A stretch of 64,000 nucleotides of DNA from Paguma larvata (GCA_030068075.1 CM057826.1:115840746-115904745), one strand, 5' to 3'. Counted from the first letter of the stretch, positions 29,411-41,745 are shown. Numbers and translations: made by a program. Notes: generated by a model from the sequence alone, not told the origin.

Positions 29411-31105
29411 TACTCAATATAGGTAGCAACTGTTGTTATGCCAAAGAATGTGCTAGCCATTGATGGGATGGACTGGAGAGGCAGGAGACAGGTCTGAGAT
29501 TAGCCAAGCAGGGCAGCGAGCTAGAGTGTGGCAAAGAGGACTCACAAAAAAGAAGGAAGGAGACAAGGTACATGATAGGGAGTAAATGGACGCAAAGAAG
29601 ACAAGAAGTCAGGGAGGGCTAATGGCACTGTAGAAGGTAGGGGTGTGCACGTGTGTGCGTGTCAGGTCCAGAGGTCCTGGCACCTGTTAACATCACTCTG
29701 TGTTATGGAAATCTCAGGCCAACTTCCCTCACCAAATGATGGTGGAGCTTAAGACACAAGACCTGGGGATACCGTGGCCCCACAGATAACCAAACCACAA
29801 AGAGAAAGGCACCAAGAGCATCTCCTTAGGGCTGGGGAGTCAGGAAATCTGCCTGTCCCTTAAGGACAAAAGAGCCGGTGGGAACTTGGGCACATCCTCC
29901 GCTTCCAGCCCTGGAGGTGCTAGTTTCTTCACGGGTGAGGCTGGGGGGCAGGGTTCCTTGGGAAAACGAACGGGAGAGCTACGGGGCTGCCCCTCCCCCG
30001 CAGGCAGGGGCATCTGCTCCAGGGCCGGAAGGAAGGTCCATTAGAAGGCCATAAAGGGGGCAAGCCTCCTGACCCACGGGCCTCTGGTCATGTTGTGGCC
30101 GAAGGGCCAGGCTCTGGGCAGACAAAGGGACCTTCCTTGGCAGGAAGCAGACAAGAGGCTTCATTGCCTCATTTTCTTCCCGCCTCTCACTGGTCCGCTT
30201 CTCTGCCTCACTGAGCTGGAAGCTCTTTCCTCTCCACAAAACACAGGGCGGGGGATGGTTTAATGACAGATGAAAAGAAATCACCTTACTATAGAAGACT
30301 GGAAATAAAAGGAGTTATCTCCCTGGGGTGACAGGGTGACTTGAGGGGGGCCAAAAGGCCACCTCCATTTGGTGTCTGAAATTCCCACCCTTAACTACCA
30401 CCTGGGTCCCAGGCCCTGGGAGGTGTCATTATCACCTATTAGCATCTTAAGTAAGTTTTAATGTTCTGGGAGGGGCCTCGGAGGCAGGCTGGGAACCCAG
30501 ATGGGGCCCAGGGAAGGGACTCCAGACCATCTCTCCCTGGGGAGGTGGGGGGACGGAGAAAGGAAGAAGGTCTTAGACTGGAGGGGGCTCCGAGGAGTTA
30601 GGAAGACAAATGCTGCCTATTTCAGATTCCTGGGCAGATCCTGTCTCCACCAGACTTCCTCAGGCCCCTTTGTGCCTGGGCTTCTTGGTCAACACCATCC
30701 AGGCTCAACTCCTCAAGACTGTACTGCTCCCCATAAAGCACCACCTCCTTTTCTGGGTACCACAGCCTCAGACTCTGACTGACAGAAGGGGGAGTTCCTT
30801 TTAGCCCTGCAGAGCATGAGCATGCATCCGACCGTGGGACCTAGTGCTTGGAAGACAAGGCAGTTGTAAATCCCCAGCTATGACATCAGAACTGCTGACG
30901 GCTTCACTCCCACCAAAGTAGTGTCGTGCTTCCCAGGAGGCCCCAGGCTGTCCCCCGCGACTCCCCCTGAGAAAAGTCTCAATCCCAGGGCCCTTTCCAA
31001 ACAGCATGTGGGAAGGATGCGGCTGGCGGGTACCACAGTGGTCAGTGCTGCTCTCAATCACCCGGTGGGTGGCTACTGAACGCCGGAGGAGTCCTGGCCA
31101 GGTTG
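29411..31105. other. Single-copy DNA, no feature seen
   Basis: Mixed to GC-rich sequence with frames of at most 111 codons in conflicting phases. No transposon or gene is recognised. Confidence 0.45.
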
Positions 31106-31109
31106 GGCA

Positions 31110-31265
31110 ATACCGGCACTCTGGCTGAGCTGCCAACTAGCTGTGTGACCCTGGGCAAGTTACTTAATCACTCTGGGCCGCTGTTTCCTCCGTTGTAAAA
31201 CGGGACTGATAATAACAACTGTCTCCTAAGCGTTCTGAGAGGATGAAATGCTTTCCATGTTTAGG
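31110..31265 (+). mobile_element. MIR SINE
   Basis: AACTAGCTGTGTGACCCTGG, GCAAGTTACTTAATCACTCT, CCGTTGTAAAACGGGACTGA and AGAGGATGAAATGCTTTCC give a clear forward MIR. Confidence 0.9.
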
Positions 31266-31474
31266 ACAGACACCGAAACACCCAACCCGGCCTCGGAAGG
31301 CCAGCAGGCCCTGGGCTACCTGCCTGCCCATTGCTGCGGGCCGCTCGGTCCCTCCTGCCGAGACCTGCTGCTGTCCCATCTTATCTCAGGTCCTCAGCAC
31401 TCCGAGCCACTGAACTCCGCTCCTAGTGAGCCAGTTTCCTAGAAAGTCTCTTCCTTGAGTGACTCCTTCCAGTT

Positions 31475-31745
31475 TTAACTGAAGTGCTCCTGCCTTGACC
31501 TCTGCCCCTCTCCAAACCAGGCTCCTGTTTTACTCTCCTGTCACACTCTCTTCTCTCCCTCCCCGGCACTTGGCGCCATCCATCACCGTACCCTGGGTGA
31601 GCACGTGCTTCAGGGCAGCTCCCCTCGGTACACTGCAAGCTCGAGAAAGACAGAGGCTCTCGTCTCACTGGGCGTGTAACCCCAGCGTCTAGCAAGTAGC
31701 TGGTGCCCAAATCGACCCTGGGTGAATGGAAAGAATAAACTGGGA
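31475..31745 (+). mobile_element. L2 3' end
   Basis: CTCCCTCCCCGGCACTTGGC, ACTGCAAGCTCGAGAAAGAC, GTAACCCCAGCGTCTAGCAA, GTAGCTGGTGCCCAAATCGA and GGTGAATGGAAAGAATAAA are in L2 3' order. Confidence 0.75.
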
Positions 31746-32210
31746 CGATGCAGGTCCAACAGCAGGCACAGTCCCAAGTCGTTGACAGCATCTATCACTT
31801 TGGCTGCTGCTCTGTGGCTGCTGATCCAAGACTCTTCGAGGGAGAAAGAGAGGAGACGGGCCTCTCCCCACAAGCCCATTAGAGGGGAGCCAGGAAAACA
31901 GGGTCCACAGCAACAGAGGACAGTAAGAGACAGCACTGAATTTAATGTTCCATGATGGGGTGGGATTGCCTCAGAAATTCGGAGGAAAAGGAGCTAACGA
32001 GTGCAGAGAAAAAGCCCATCAAAAAAGAACCACAACTGAAGGAAAAGTGGCACTGGAACAGCAAAGGCAGGCAGGGTGGAAGTCCGGGCAGCAGGACGAT
32101 TGTCCTTCCTCCAGCCACCGTTCACCTCCGGAGGAGCAGTCATTGTCATCATCACTGTCATCGTCACGGAGCCAGAATTCACTGCAACGTGCACCGCGGC
32201 CCAGGGGCCA
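31746..32210. other. Single-copy DNA, no feature seen
   Basis: Purine-rich in places (31840-31860, 31980-32050). Frames of 77-112 codons overlap in different phases. A CATTGTCATCATCACTGTCA run at 32142 is a weak (CAT)n. Confidence 0.45.
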
Positions 32211-32214
32211 TCCC

Positions 32215-32400
32215 CAGCCTCCTGTAGAACTGTTTAACCCTCAGAACAACCCTAAGCGAGTTCTTCTATTATTTCCATCTTAGACGTAAGGAAGTTACAG
32301 CTCAGGGAGTGTCATGTAATTTGCCCAAGAACTCAGAGCCAGTAAGTAGACAAGAGCCCCACATTCAGACCACTTCCAGACTGAGTGGGGCCAGCCACGC
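32215..32400 (-). mobile_element. MIR SINE
   Basis: Reversed MIR: TTTAACCCTCAGAACAACCC, TTATTTCCATCTTAGACGTA, ACAGCTCAGGGAGTG and AATTTGCCCAAGAACTCAGA. Confidence 0.85.
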
Positions 32401-32611
32401 GGCAGCATTTCCGGGGGACGGGGCGGCTGACGCGGAGCCATATGACACTAAACCCTGAGTGGGGAGGGCACACAGAGTCAGCTGAGGGATGGCACACGGA
32501 TCCACTCCAGAACAAGAAAGGGAGTCATGTTTCAGAGCTGACACTTGAGCCCACAGGCGGCAGGGCCATGGTGGACAGGAAGAAGAAGGGATGGACAGAT
32601 GCAGAACAGAT

Positions 32612-32831
32612 ATTTTTTTAAGTTTATTTATCTACTTGGAGAGAGAGAGAGAGAGAGAGCGAGCGAGCATGGGCAGGGAAGGAGCAGAGAGAGAAAGGGA
32701 GAGAGCATCCCAAGCAATCTCACACTGGCAGCGTAGAGCCTGATGCAGGGCTGAACTCGCAAACTGTGAGACCATAAAGTGAGCCAAAACTAAGCGTCGG
32801 ATGCTTAACTGACTGAGTTACCCAGGCACCC
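32612..32831 (-). mobile_element. SINEC_Fc-type SINE
   Basis: TTTTTTTAAGTTTATTTATC left end, (GA)n run and a decayed head GAGTTACCCAGGCACCCA. GATGCAGAACAGATATTTTT and GACGCAGGAGATTTTT flank it. Confidence 0.93.
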
Positions 32832-32845
32832 AGACGCAGGAGATT

Positions 32846-33039
32846 TTTTTTTTCACATTTATTTATTTTTGAGAGAGAGAGAGAGAGAGAGAGAGAAGAC
32901 AGAGTGCGAGCAGGGAGAGGCAGAGAGAGAGGGAGACACAAAATCTGAACCAGGCTCCAGCCTCTGAGCCGTCAGCACAGAGCCTGAAGAGGGGCTCGAA
33001 CTCACAAACTACAAGCTTGACTGAGCCACCCAGACCCCT
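32846..33039 (-). mobile_element. SINEC_Fc-type SINE, second of a close pair
   Basis: T-run, CACATTTATTTATTTTTGAG, (GA)n, and a shortened head GAGCCACCCAGACCCC; about 25 bases near the A box are missing. CGCAGGAGATTTTT (32836) and TGCAGGAGAAATTTT (33041) flank it. Confidence 0.92.
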
Positions 33040-33610
33040 CTGCAGGAGAAATTTTAAAGAGGGAACAGCTGGGTCCTGGAAGCTGATTGGCTGGAAGTGT
33101 GGAGGGGGGCCTTAAAGGGTATCATTTAAAGAGAACTCTCAAGTTTTAACCCAAAGCACACTAGGTGGCCACCCTCATCCTGTCAATAGTTCTTAAAGAG
33201 TTTCATTGGACAATCTGCCCCAGGGCTCAGGAACCACCTATTTCCCTCAACTCCCCAACTTTTTAAGGTATTTCCCTGGGTCCGGTGGTGTGCCAGTGCT
33301 GGCTCAGGGGAGCTGACTGAGCACATCTCCTCCCGCCTCCGTGCTGAGCCACAGCATGCTGGCTGCTTGAAATCAGCCACGGTGAGCGTTTTCACACCGT
33401 GGAAATCAGCAAATGCTACAAATCAGTGCTTTTATTTCCCTGGAGAGCTGGTGGTTCAACACTGACCAGGACACATCTGCCTGGATCCAACTTAAATTTC
33501 CTCCACTGCACAGTGGGCGTATCTTCTTCGTCTCTGCTGTGAATGAAGAGTAAAGAGGGGAGACAAACATGCTCACAAGAGGATGCAGTGGGGCTCTTTG
33601 CGAGCAAGGT
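33040..33610. other. Single-copy DNA, no feature seen
   Basis: Unassigned mixed sequence, with frames of at most 70 codons. Confidence 0.5.
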
Positions 33611-33611
33611 C

Positions 33612-33815
33612 ACCTTATGAACAGTTACTATTCCCTGAAGACCAGCTCTGTGACAGGATCTAGACTAAGACTGCCACCCCAAAGGTGCTACCGTCACACT
33701 GCTCTTACGGATGGGCCGTGGAGGCTCAGAGAGGTCAAGTTACCTGCCACAGTCACACACGTGGTAAATGACAGAGCTGGGATTCAATCCCAGGAAGTCT
33801 GTTCCCACATCCCCT
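33612..33815 (-). mobile_element. MIR SINE
   Basis: Reversed MIR: GAAGACCAGCTCTGTGACAG, GGCTCAGAGAGGTCAAGTTA, CCTGCCACAGTCACACACGT and GAGCTGGGATTCAATCCCAG. Confidence 0.88.
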
Positions 33816-35985
33816 GACGCGTAGGCTAGTTCTCCCTGGGAGACCTTCACGTCCTTCTCTCCTGACCGCTCCTTCTTTCCTAGCTGTACTGACTTCCACC
33901 TCGGCCAGTCAGTTGAGGTGGAGGGGCGGGGGTCCTCATCTGTAAACACCAAAAACCAATTCTGATTGTTCAGGCAGAAAAGAGATCTATTTAGAGATCT
34001 ATTTAGCAGTTAGTAGGTGGCTCACAAAATTGCCAGGAAGGCAAAGAACCAAGCTTGGAAAACAAGCTGGAATCAAGGGAAATGAGGAACCCCACTCGGT
34101 GAGGACACCAAGGCCGTCACTACGTCACTGAACAATGGCACCAGCTTTGCTGCTGTCGGAAGTGCACCCAGCCGCTGCTGCAACCTTTCCTGCTGGTCTG
34201 CACTGCCTGTCCTGGATCCCAAGTCTCGGTGGGAGCCTATGACTGGCTGAGCATCAAACACGTGGCCCCACCTGAACCTGGGTGAGGTGGGCTTCTGGAG
34301 TGGGAGGTAGACCCTTGCATCAGGATTCTTACAGTGAGAGATTCCCCAGAATGGAAGAGGTTCGTGTAACAGGCGGTTCCCGGAGCTCTGTAACAATCGC
34401 ACGCTGGTTCTCCCTAACTCCTTGGTTACCTACTCACAGTAACTTCTCTGTGCTTGGAGACATCTGGAATATCCCCCACCAATTTTCCTATCCTGTTCCC
34501 TATATTTTTTTCTTTACCATAAGGTAGGACACATTCATTACAAATGCTAGGAAAATCCAGCTCAAACACTAAAGAGAGTTTATGGGCTGAAGATGCTAAA
34601 AAGTCATGGAGATTTTGCCTTCAGGGTGACGTTTGATCCAGCACTTCCAGAGCCACCATGAAAAACTTCATTCCTTTCTGTCTCTATGCTCTGTCTTTCA
34701 CAGTGTCATCTTTATGCTCTCATGATAACCACTTGGACACTACAGTTTCAAATTATATGCCATTATACCTCCCACTCTAGGAGAAGGAAGACAGTATTTC
34801 TAGTGGCTTATATACAAGTTGAGATTACTTCTCGGCTTTTGGCTTGAACTCTTGCTTTTTGACACACCGTGTCCGTTTCCAAACAATAACCATGGTCGTG
34901 GAATGGGATACACTACCTGATTGGCACCAGTCGGGACACATACTTGGAGCTAGGTTTGGCAGTCAGTTCCACCGAAACTTGAGCATGCGCAGGCATGACT
35001 GGACCAAAGGACTAAGGCGACTGTTAGCAGAATAGATGCTACAGACACAAGTAGAAAATGTCCACCATACTGGGATTGAACTTGACACTGTTCCCAGGCC
35101 AGCTATGGGACCCCATTTAACTCTGCAAGCACATCAGAAAGGAGTAAACCTCGGTGACAATGACATTCCTTACTAATCTTTGCATCCCACCGTCTAGCAC
35201 AATTTCTGATATGTAAGCACATGGTGTATCTGTCTAATGAACAAGGAAGTTTTCAGCAACTGAGAAAATTTTTAAATGGAACTATTCTATAAACCACTGA
35301 GTACTATGTCTAGGGAGGGGGCTTTAGATTTGCCCCAACCAAGGACTGGTCCTGTTGCCATTGCCAGGTATAGCTCCTCCGACGTTTACATGGGACAGCG
35401 TCAAATGTCTTCCAAAGGAGGAATCTCCTTCCCAAGAATCTCTGTGTGCATGGTGCCCTCAGCTGCATTTCCAATCTAAAGGGGATGGCATGAGTCATCA
35501 AGGTAGGAGTGGGGGCTGGAGGTATCAGCATGGCTCTGCGGAATAATGCCCTTTTGTGACAATCGCTATTCACTGGGCATGACTCACTCTGCCTTTTTAG
35601 AAAAGGTTTCCAGTCTCCTTTGGGTCTCTGGGACTTCACAGCACAGGTTCCAAAACAAAATATTGTAATGGTAATTTAAAAGGAGAGAGAGAGAGGAACG
35701 GGAGAGAAAACTTAGGGACATGAATAGCTTCTCTTCTTTGCTCTGGCTCAAATGTATTAAAAAGACAGACCTCCAAAGAGTTGCAAAGTCTTCCAAATCA
35801 GACCCTCATGTGCACCTCAGAATGGTGCACGTATGATCCTAAACACATCATTATCCTTCAGCATCTTTACCTCAAGACTGATGTATTCAGAGAACTTGAT
35901 GCGCAAAGCCCTCAGGGACATCTGGGCTATGCTTCCTAGAAAGGTATTATCTTGTAACCAGCCCACTCCGTGTTCCCATCATTTT
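33816..35985. other. Mostly unassigned DNA, possible old repeats
   Basis: I recognise no gene. 33981-34004 holds two copies of the 12-mer AGAGATCTATTT. 33955-34420 and 34840-35030 have the texture of worn transposon sequence but I cannot name a family. ACTTCTCGGCTTTTGGCT at 34827 resembles the start of U2 snRNA for about 20 bases only. A short (GA)n lies at 35683-35695. Confidence 0.35.
33981..34004. repeat. Perfect 12-base tandem duplication
   Basis: AGAGATCTATTT occurs twice in direct succession in unassigned sequence. Confidence 0.93.
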
Positions 35986-35989
35986 TTTC

Positions 35990-36845
35990 AATAGATACTA
36001 TTTTTTAGAGCAATTTTAGGTCTACAGAAAATCTGAGCAGAAAGTACAGAAAATCTCCATAGGCCTTATTTCCTCATCTCCCAATAAGGAACATCTTGTA
36101 TTAGTGAGGTACATTTGTTAAAACCGACGAAACAATAGTTGGTACATTATTACTGATTAAAATCCATAGCTTATATTAAGGTTCAATCTTTGTTGTACAA
36201 AGAATGTTGTACATTCCATTGGGTTTAACAAATGCGTAATGTCATGTATCCACCACTACAGTACAAAGAGAAGAATTTCATTGCCCTAAAAATCCCGTGT
36301 CCCACCTATTTATCCCTTCCTCTCTCTACTTAAAATCCTGGCAACCACCGGCTGATTTTGTACTGTCTCTGTAGTTCTGCCTTTTCTAGAAGGTCCTATA
36401 GTTGGAATCACACTGTAGCCTTTTAGATTGGCTTCTTTCACTAAGTAGTATGCGTTTAAGTTTCTTCCACGTCTTTTCATGGCTTAATGGCTCATTTCTT
36501 TTTTTAAATTTATTTTAATTCATTTTTTCCTCGATAGCTCGTTTCCTCTCATCAGTGAATAATATTCCATTGTGTGGATGTACCACAGTTGGTTATCCAC
36601 TCACCTACTGAAGAACACCTTGGCTGCTTCCAAGTTCTGGCAATCATGAATAAAGCTGCTATAAACATTTATGTGCAGGTTTTTGTGTGGACATAGGTTT
36701 TTCAATTCATTTGGATCAATACCAAGGGTGTAATTGCTGGATCATGTGCTAAGAGTCTATCTGGCTTTGTTAGAAACTGCCAAACTGTGTTCCAAAGTGG
36801 CTGTAACTTTTGGCACTCCCAGCAGTGACCGGGAGTATGTGCTAC
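35990..36845 (+). mobile_element. Ancient L1-type fragment, about 850 bases
   Basis: A run of widely seen L1M words: TTCTGCCTTTTCTAGAAGGT, AATAATATTCCATTGTGTGG, ATGAATAAAGCTGCTATAAA, GGTTTTTGTGTGGACATAGG, GTGTAATTGCTGGATCATGT and AAACTGCCAAACTGTGTTCC. The strand is given in the reading direction of these words; whether that is sense for L1 is uncertain. An A/T-rich simple insertion is at 36500-36530. Confidence 0.8.
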
Positions 36846-36918
36846 TGCGCATCTCTGTCAGCCTTTGATGCTGTCGGTGCCCTCGGGGACAGCCAGGCTG
36901 TTTCCAAGAAAGATATTT

Positions 36919-37128
36919 TTAAGTTTATTTACTTTTGAGAGAGACAGAAAGGGAGAGAGAGAGAGAGCAAGGGAGGGGCAGAGAGAGAGAGAGAGAATCC
37001 AAAGCAGGCTCTGCACTGTCAGTGTACACTCTGATGCGGGGCTCAAACTTACAAACTGTGAGATCATGACCTGAGCTGAAATCAAGAGTCAGATGCTTAA
37101 CCTTAAGACTGAGCCACCCAGGTGCCCC
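36919..37128 (-). mobile_element. SINEC_Fc-type SINE
   Basis: TTTAAGTTTATTTACTTTTG, (GA)n and the head GAGCCACCCAGGTGCCCC. The target TCCAAGAAAGATATTTT (36902) and TCCAAGAAAAATTTT (37128) is duplicated. Confidence 0.95.
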
Positions 37129-37177
37129 TCCAAGAAAAATTTTATCTTGCAACCAAACCACCCTATTCCCCTATTCA

Positions 37178-37265
37178 AAAAAAAAAAAAAAAAAGATTGG
37201 TTTTAAGTCTCTAAATTTAGGAGTCATTTGTTATGCAGCATTAGATAGCTGAAACAAGAGACAAA
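37178..37265 (+). mobile_element. MaLR-type LTR 3' end fragment
   Basis: GGTTTTAAGTCTCTAAATTT, GAGTCATTTGTTATGCAGCA and TTAGATAGCTGAAACA match the end of MLT1-like LTRs. An A run precedes it. Confidence 0.6.
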
Positions 37266-37589
37266 TATAGACCCTAAGTTATCGGCCAGCACCAAAGTGC
37301 CAGGCATGCTGATCAGCCATGTTGGATCCTCCAGCCTCAATCAAGCCTTCACATGGCTGCAACTCTAGCTGACACATGGCTGCAATTGCACAAGAGATCC
37401 CAAGAAGTGTGTACTGCCCAGCCAAGACCTTCCTAAATTCCTAACTTACAGAGACCATTTATTTCCCAGACCTCATCATGAATACACAATGGAAATTCAG
37501 GACCCCTGGGTTCTTCTTAGTTAGAAATGGAGAGAAAAAAAAAGGGGGGGGGAACAAAACTATAATCTAATCTTGGCTTAATTAGTTGC

Positions 37590-37760
37590 TTGTTGGCTAT
37601 GTTCCAACAGACAAAGTCTACCACTTTTTAGAGACTCAGTTTTCCAAGTTATAAAATGGAAGAGCCCCATAAGCTCTACCCACCTGCCAGGGCTGACATG
37701 AGAATAATGGTGGTAGTGCTTTGTAGAGTATCACTTATTGAAGAAATATCAACTGTCATG
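37590..37760 (+). mobile_element. MIR fragment
   Basis: Forward MIR: AGAGACTCAGTTTTCCAAGT, TATAAAATGGAAGAGCCCCA and ATGAGAATAATGGTGGTAG, then TATCACTTATTGAAG. Confidence 0.55.
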
Positions 37761-38059
37761 CGAATGGAGAGGACCAGTAGTGAAAACTTCAGAGTCATGT
37801 CTACATGACTTTGGACCATCATGTAGGGTTGTTCTCCATCCAAATTGCACAGTCACCATAGAGATTGCTTGGGGGCTCGCCTGAAGCTCAGACTGTGTCC
37901 TCTCAGAACATCTGTAATGGCCTCATGAGAGGTCAACCAAAATGAGAAATTTGCAACGTAACCCATAATGTGCACAATCTACTTGACCATAAATGCCCTC
38001 AACAAAACAAAATGTCTATATAAGTCTTAACCACCCACAACGGGTCTACCTGAGACCAG

Positions 38060-38205
38060 TAAAGACTAAAATAACCATATCGATTACATTCACTGGGTCC
38101 TTACTATGTGCTGGGCACTGTGCTAGATACTTCGTATGCATTATTTTAATCCTTTACCAACCCCATGGGTAAATATTATTACTCCTTTTTAAGTCATTAA
38201 AGAAA
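38060..38205 (-). mobile_element. MIR fragment
   Basis: ATTCACTGGGTCCTTACTAT, GTGCTGGGCACTGTGCTAGA, CATTATTTTAATCC and CCATGGGTAAATATTATTAC are the reversed MIR 3' half. Confidence 0.8.
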
Positions 38206-38214
38206 AAAATTTTT

Positions 38215-39560
38215 TGACTTCCAAGTAAAGATGAAGGATTGAATACACATAAATGTGCTTGCTCCCATCCAAAACTCCATTAAAAGAGTAAATTGATTTT
38301 TTAAAAAGCCAAACCAATGTCTGGCACATAGTATGGGCTCATAAATATTGGTGGAATAAATGAATTACGTGATGAATGAAAAAAAGTTTTAAAACCTACA
38401 AGATAAATAACAGACACTGGGCTCACACCAACAAAACTTTAGCAGATGGAATGAATGTTAATGGACTTTGCAGACCTGAGAAAGGTGAATGCTAAATCGG
38501 CTGTGGAGAAAGCCCAGCAGATGCCAGAGCCTAGCTCAGACTTCCCCACAAGGGCCTGGGATAAGGAACACCAGCCATCTCCTAAAGTGGGAGTGGGGTG
38601 GAGGTAAAAATGGGGATGTGTTGGTTTTAGGAAGTGGATCCCACATCCTCTACTCCACTCCGGTCAGCCTTGTGACTCCCACTTCCCCAAGTGGAAGCAG
38701 AGCAGAATACTGAGCTTTCTTCTCAGGAGAGAGCAGAATAGGAGGAGTCTAGATTAGAGAAAAGCCCACAGTTGAGGGTGAGGATACCATGGAAAAACAG
38801 GGATCAAGGACAATGACATAAAGAATGCTCAGGTCTCCCCGTTTTCCTTCCTAATTTGGTTCCCAGAGAGCTAGTAGCCAGTCCTGTGCTCTCCTAGCAG
38901 GAGACGGAAATGTCTTCTCTGGAGAATTTGACTAGCTCAAGAGGAATGGTACAAAATACTAAAATCGAGAGTTTCCCAATGAAGGAGCCAGCCATATTAG
39001 TTTACAGTAAAGATCATTCAGTAAGTACCACACACTCAGAGTTTCCAACAAGGACCTCATTCTTTAATATGAACAGACAAAGGTCACTAGACACTTGAGG
39101 AAAAGCAAATGAATGGTAGAGAGCAACACAAATGTTTAAAAATTTTCTGGAGGAATTAGAAAGAGTGCATGAAGAAGAAATCTCTTTTAAACACTATTAG
39201 TACTATTTTTGGTGTGTTAAGATATTTTTATATCCACGAAAAAAGAACAGTATGCTACATAAAAGGAATATCCTAAAACTAAAAAAAAAAAAAAAAAAAC
39301 AAAAAACAAACCCTCCTGTAAATTACACATACGCAGCATAAATTTAAAACTCAACAGAAATACTGGAAGATAAAACTGAAGAACGTCCCCAAGAAGTAGA
39401 GTAAAATGACGAAGGTGAAGAATAAGAGAGAAACAAAAAGAAACGTGGAGGGCGTATCCAGGAAGGCAATCTTCCGTTAACAGGGGTTCCAGAAAGAAAT
39501 AGAGGAAATGAAGGAGAGCAAATCGTGAAAGAAATTAATCAGTTAGGGTTCACACACACA
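38215..39560 (+). mobile_element. HAL1/L1-like element, left part
   Basis: The best-preserved part is 39360-39545, where ATACTGGAAGATAAAACTGA, AGTAGAGTAAAATGACGAAG, GGCAATCTTCCGTTAACAGG and GTTCCAGAAAGAAATAGAGG match the coiled-coil ORF1 region of HAL1/L1. The rest (38215-39350) is more decayed; a long A run sits at about 39282-39299. Frames are broken by stops. Confidence 0.6.
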
Positions 39561-39564
39561 GAGA

Positions 39565-40120
39565 TTCAGAACAACTCCAAGTGATACAGGATAAGGGATT
39601 TGTGACAGGGCTTAGAGCTCACACAGCTGTGAAGCTGGCAGAATCGTCTATGCAGACTGCTGTCTTTGCAACTCTGTTGAGCCTAAAGTCTCGAAAGACT
39701 GGCCGTTGGGAAGGAAAGTTGGATGTGGGGAAGATCAAAGACAATGTGGAACCCAAGAAAGTAAATCGGTACCCATGTCTATTTCTTACTTCCGACCTGC
39801 AGGCCATGTGTGACCTCCAGCAGAATCTGGCACCGTTTCACCAGCACAGAGCTCCACGCACATGGCCAAAGAGGCTGGAGAGGCTGAAGGCGCAGGCATG
39901 GTGGGAGCTAACGGAGCTGTGAGTCCAGGTGATGCCCCGAAACAACCAGGTGAGCCAGCACCACCAACCTTGAGAGCATACAGGTACGGCTGCTGCTTCA
40001 TTTCCACCTTCCAGATCTGGAACAAAGTGTCCTTTGTGGCCGAACGCTAGCCTGACACCATATAAAGAAGGAAATTCTGGGAGACATAGCTCTAGCTTAG
40101 CTAAGGTGACATAGTACGAA
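39565..40120 (+). mobile_element. LTR-like insertion in the HAL1/L1 element
   Basis: GACAGGGCTTAGAGCTCACA, CAGCTGTGAAGCTGGCAGAA and the end TAGCTTAGCTAAGGTGACAT are in the order of a mammalian ERVL/MaLR-type LTR (compare 45695-46440). A 113-codon frame runs through it without a recognised domain. The family name is uncertain. Confidence 0.45.
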
Positions 40121-40171
40121 GCAAGAGTGCGAGCAGGGAAGGGACAGAAGGAAAGGAAGAGAGAGAGAGAA

Positions 40172-40388
40172 TATATATATTTTTAAGTTCATTTATTTTT
40201 GAGAGAGACAGAGAGACAGAGCATGAGCAGGAGAGGGCAAGAGAGTGAGGGAGACACAGAAGGTGAAGCAGGCTTCAGGCTCCGAGCCATCAGCACAGAG
40301 CCCGACGTGAGGCTCAAACTCATGAACCGCAAGATCATGACCTGAGTCAAAGTAGGACATTTAACCAACTGACCCAACCAGGCACCGC
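40172..40388 (-). mobile_element. SINEC_Fc-type SINE
   Basis: TTTTTAAGTTCATTTATTTT left end, body and a worn head GACCCAACCAGGCACCGC. An older SINE adjoins on the right. Confidence 0.93.
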
Positions 40389-40530
40389 ACAAGAGAGAGA
40401 CTATTAAGTAGTCTCCTCGCCCAGCGTGGACCACAACGCAGGGCTCACTCCATCTCATGACCATGAGATTATGACCTGAGCTAAAATCAAGAGTCAGATA
40501 TTTAACTGACTGAACTACCCAGACGCCCCA
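40389..40530 (-). mobile_element. SINEC-type SINE without its 3' segment
   Basis: CGCAGGGCTCACTCCATCTC, GAGATTATGACCTGAGCTAA and the head GAACTACCCAGACGCCCC. The CT-rich part and tail are missing, consistent with the neighbouring SINE having joined here. Confidence 0.85.
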
Positions 40531-40539
40531 TGAAATTGT

Positions 40540-41745
40540 TTTTAATTAAAAGAGTTTGCAGAGTGCCCTGAATAATGGATGCAAATAGTCTTACATCAAG
40601 GCTCAGTGCTGTGAAATTTCAGAAAACTGCAGACAAAGAAAAAATAAGTTTCCAGAGATGAAAAACAGATTTCAGACAAAGAATCATTATGACATGATGT
40701 CATACAACAGCAACTTGCAAAGTTAGAAAAGAGCAAAGCCATGTCTTCAAAATTCTCATAACAAATGATTTCCAACCTAGAATTCCTCACCCAAACTGTC
40801 ACTTAAAGGTAAGGGTAGAATAAGGTACCTTCAGACACACAAGGTCTGAGAAAGCTGTTGAATGATGTGATCTACCAGTAGGTGTGAGATTCTGGCAAAG
40901 GTGGGTCCAACAGCAGAGGGAGGTGACGGGAGCCCTAGCTGACAATACAGAAGACCCAAGACAACAGCTGTGCTCGAGGCCCAGAAAAAACCAGAGCCAG
41001 GCAGGCCCAACGGTCAGGCACTTCTCTGACGTGAAGGGGACAAAATGTCTAGTGTATTTTAACTGAGAGGAAGAAATTCACACTAGGGATACTTTGAGTT
41101 GTATTTGTGATAATCATATTAAATACTTAGCAAAGAAACCAAACTGTGGACAAGTGTTACCACCGGGGAAAACAATAGCAACTACAGGAGAAAGGAAAAA
41201 TATCCACAGATACTGCACTACATGGCTCATGTGGGAACAGCATTCCATAGCACTTCCATTATTATAATAAACGCTAAACACTGATCTAATAAACATTAGA
41301 TCTAACTGTACTGGGAGACAGGAAGGGTCAGGGGTATGGACACAATAGGAGGGGATGAAGATGCTAAAGGAGCAATCCTCATGTTCCCATCTAGAAATCT
41401 AAGCTAACTACTTGACCTTCTCATTTTATCCCATGTGAAATACTGCCTAATGGAAAAATACATATAATGTATATTACTATATATCTGGTCCTGTTTCACA
41501 GTAGAAGCCAACGATAATGCCTAAACAGAGAAATCACAAAGGAGCAATCTAACTATGGTATTTAGATATGCAGAGGTAATTACCAAGGGAGTAACTTAAT
41601 GAACTTCAAAGTAGTTGCCTCTGGGGAGGAGAAAATGGGGTGATGGGAGACCTGGCATTTTTAAATAACTTTTATACAAGTACATTACTCTAAACCATGT
41701 TTGACCAAAAAACTAATTCAAAAAACTAACCAAAACATTAAGGTA
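40540..41745 (+). mobile_element. HAL1/L1-like element, right part
   Basis: CCTGAATAATGGATGCAAAT, CTTACATCAAGGCTCAGTGC, TTCCAACCTAGAATTCCTCA and GTTGCCTCTGGGGAGGAGAA are old L1-type 3' words. This probably continues the element at 38215-39560 after the LTR and SINE insertions. Confidence 0.6.

Noticed and set aside
34823..34850. U2 snRNA-like start (ACTTCTCGGCTTTTGGCT)
   Set aside because: Similarity stops after about 20 bases and the rest of U2 is absent, so neither a gene nor a supportable pseudogene.
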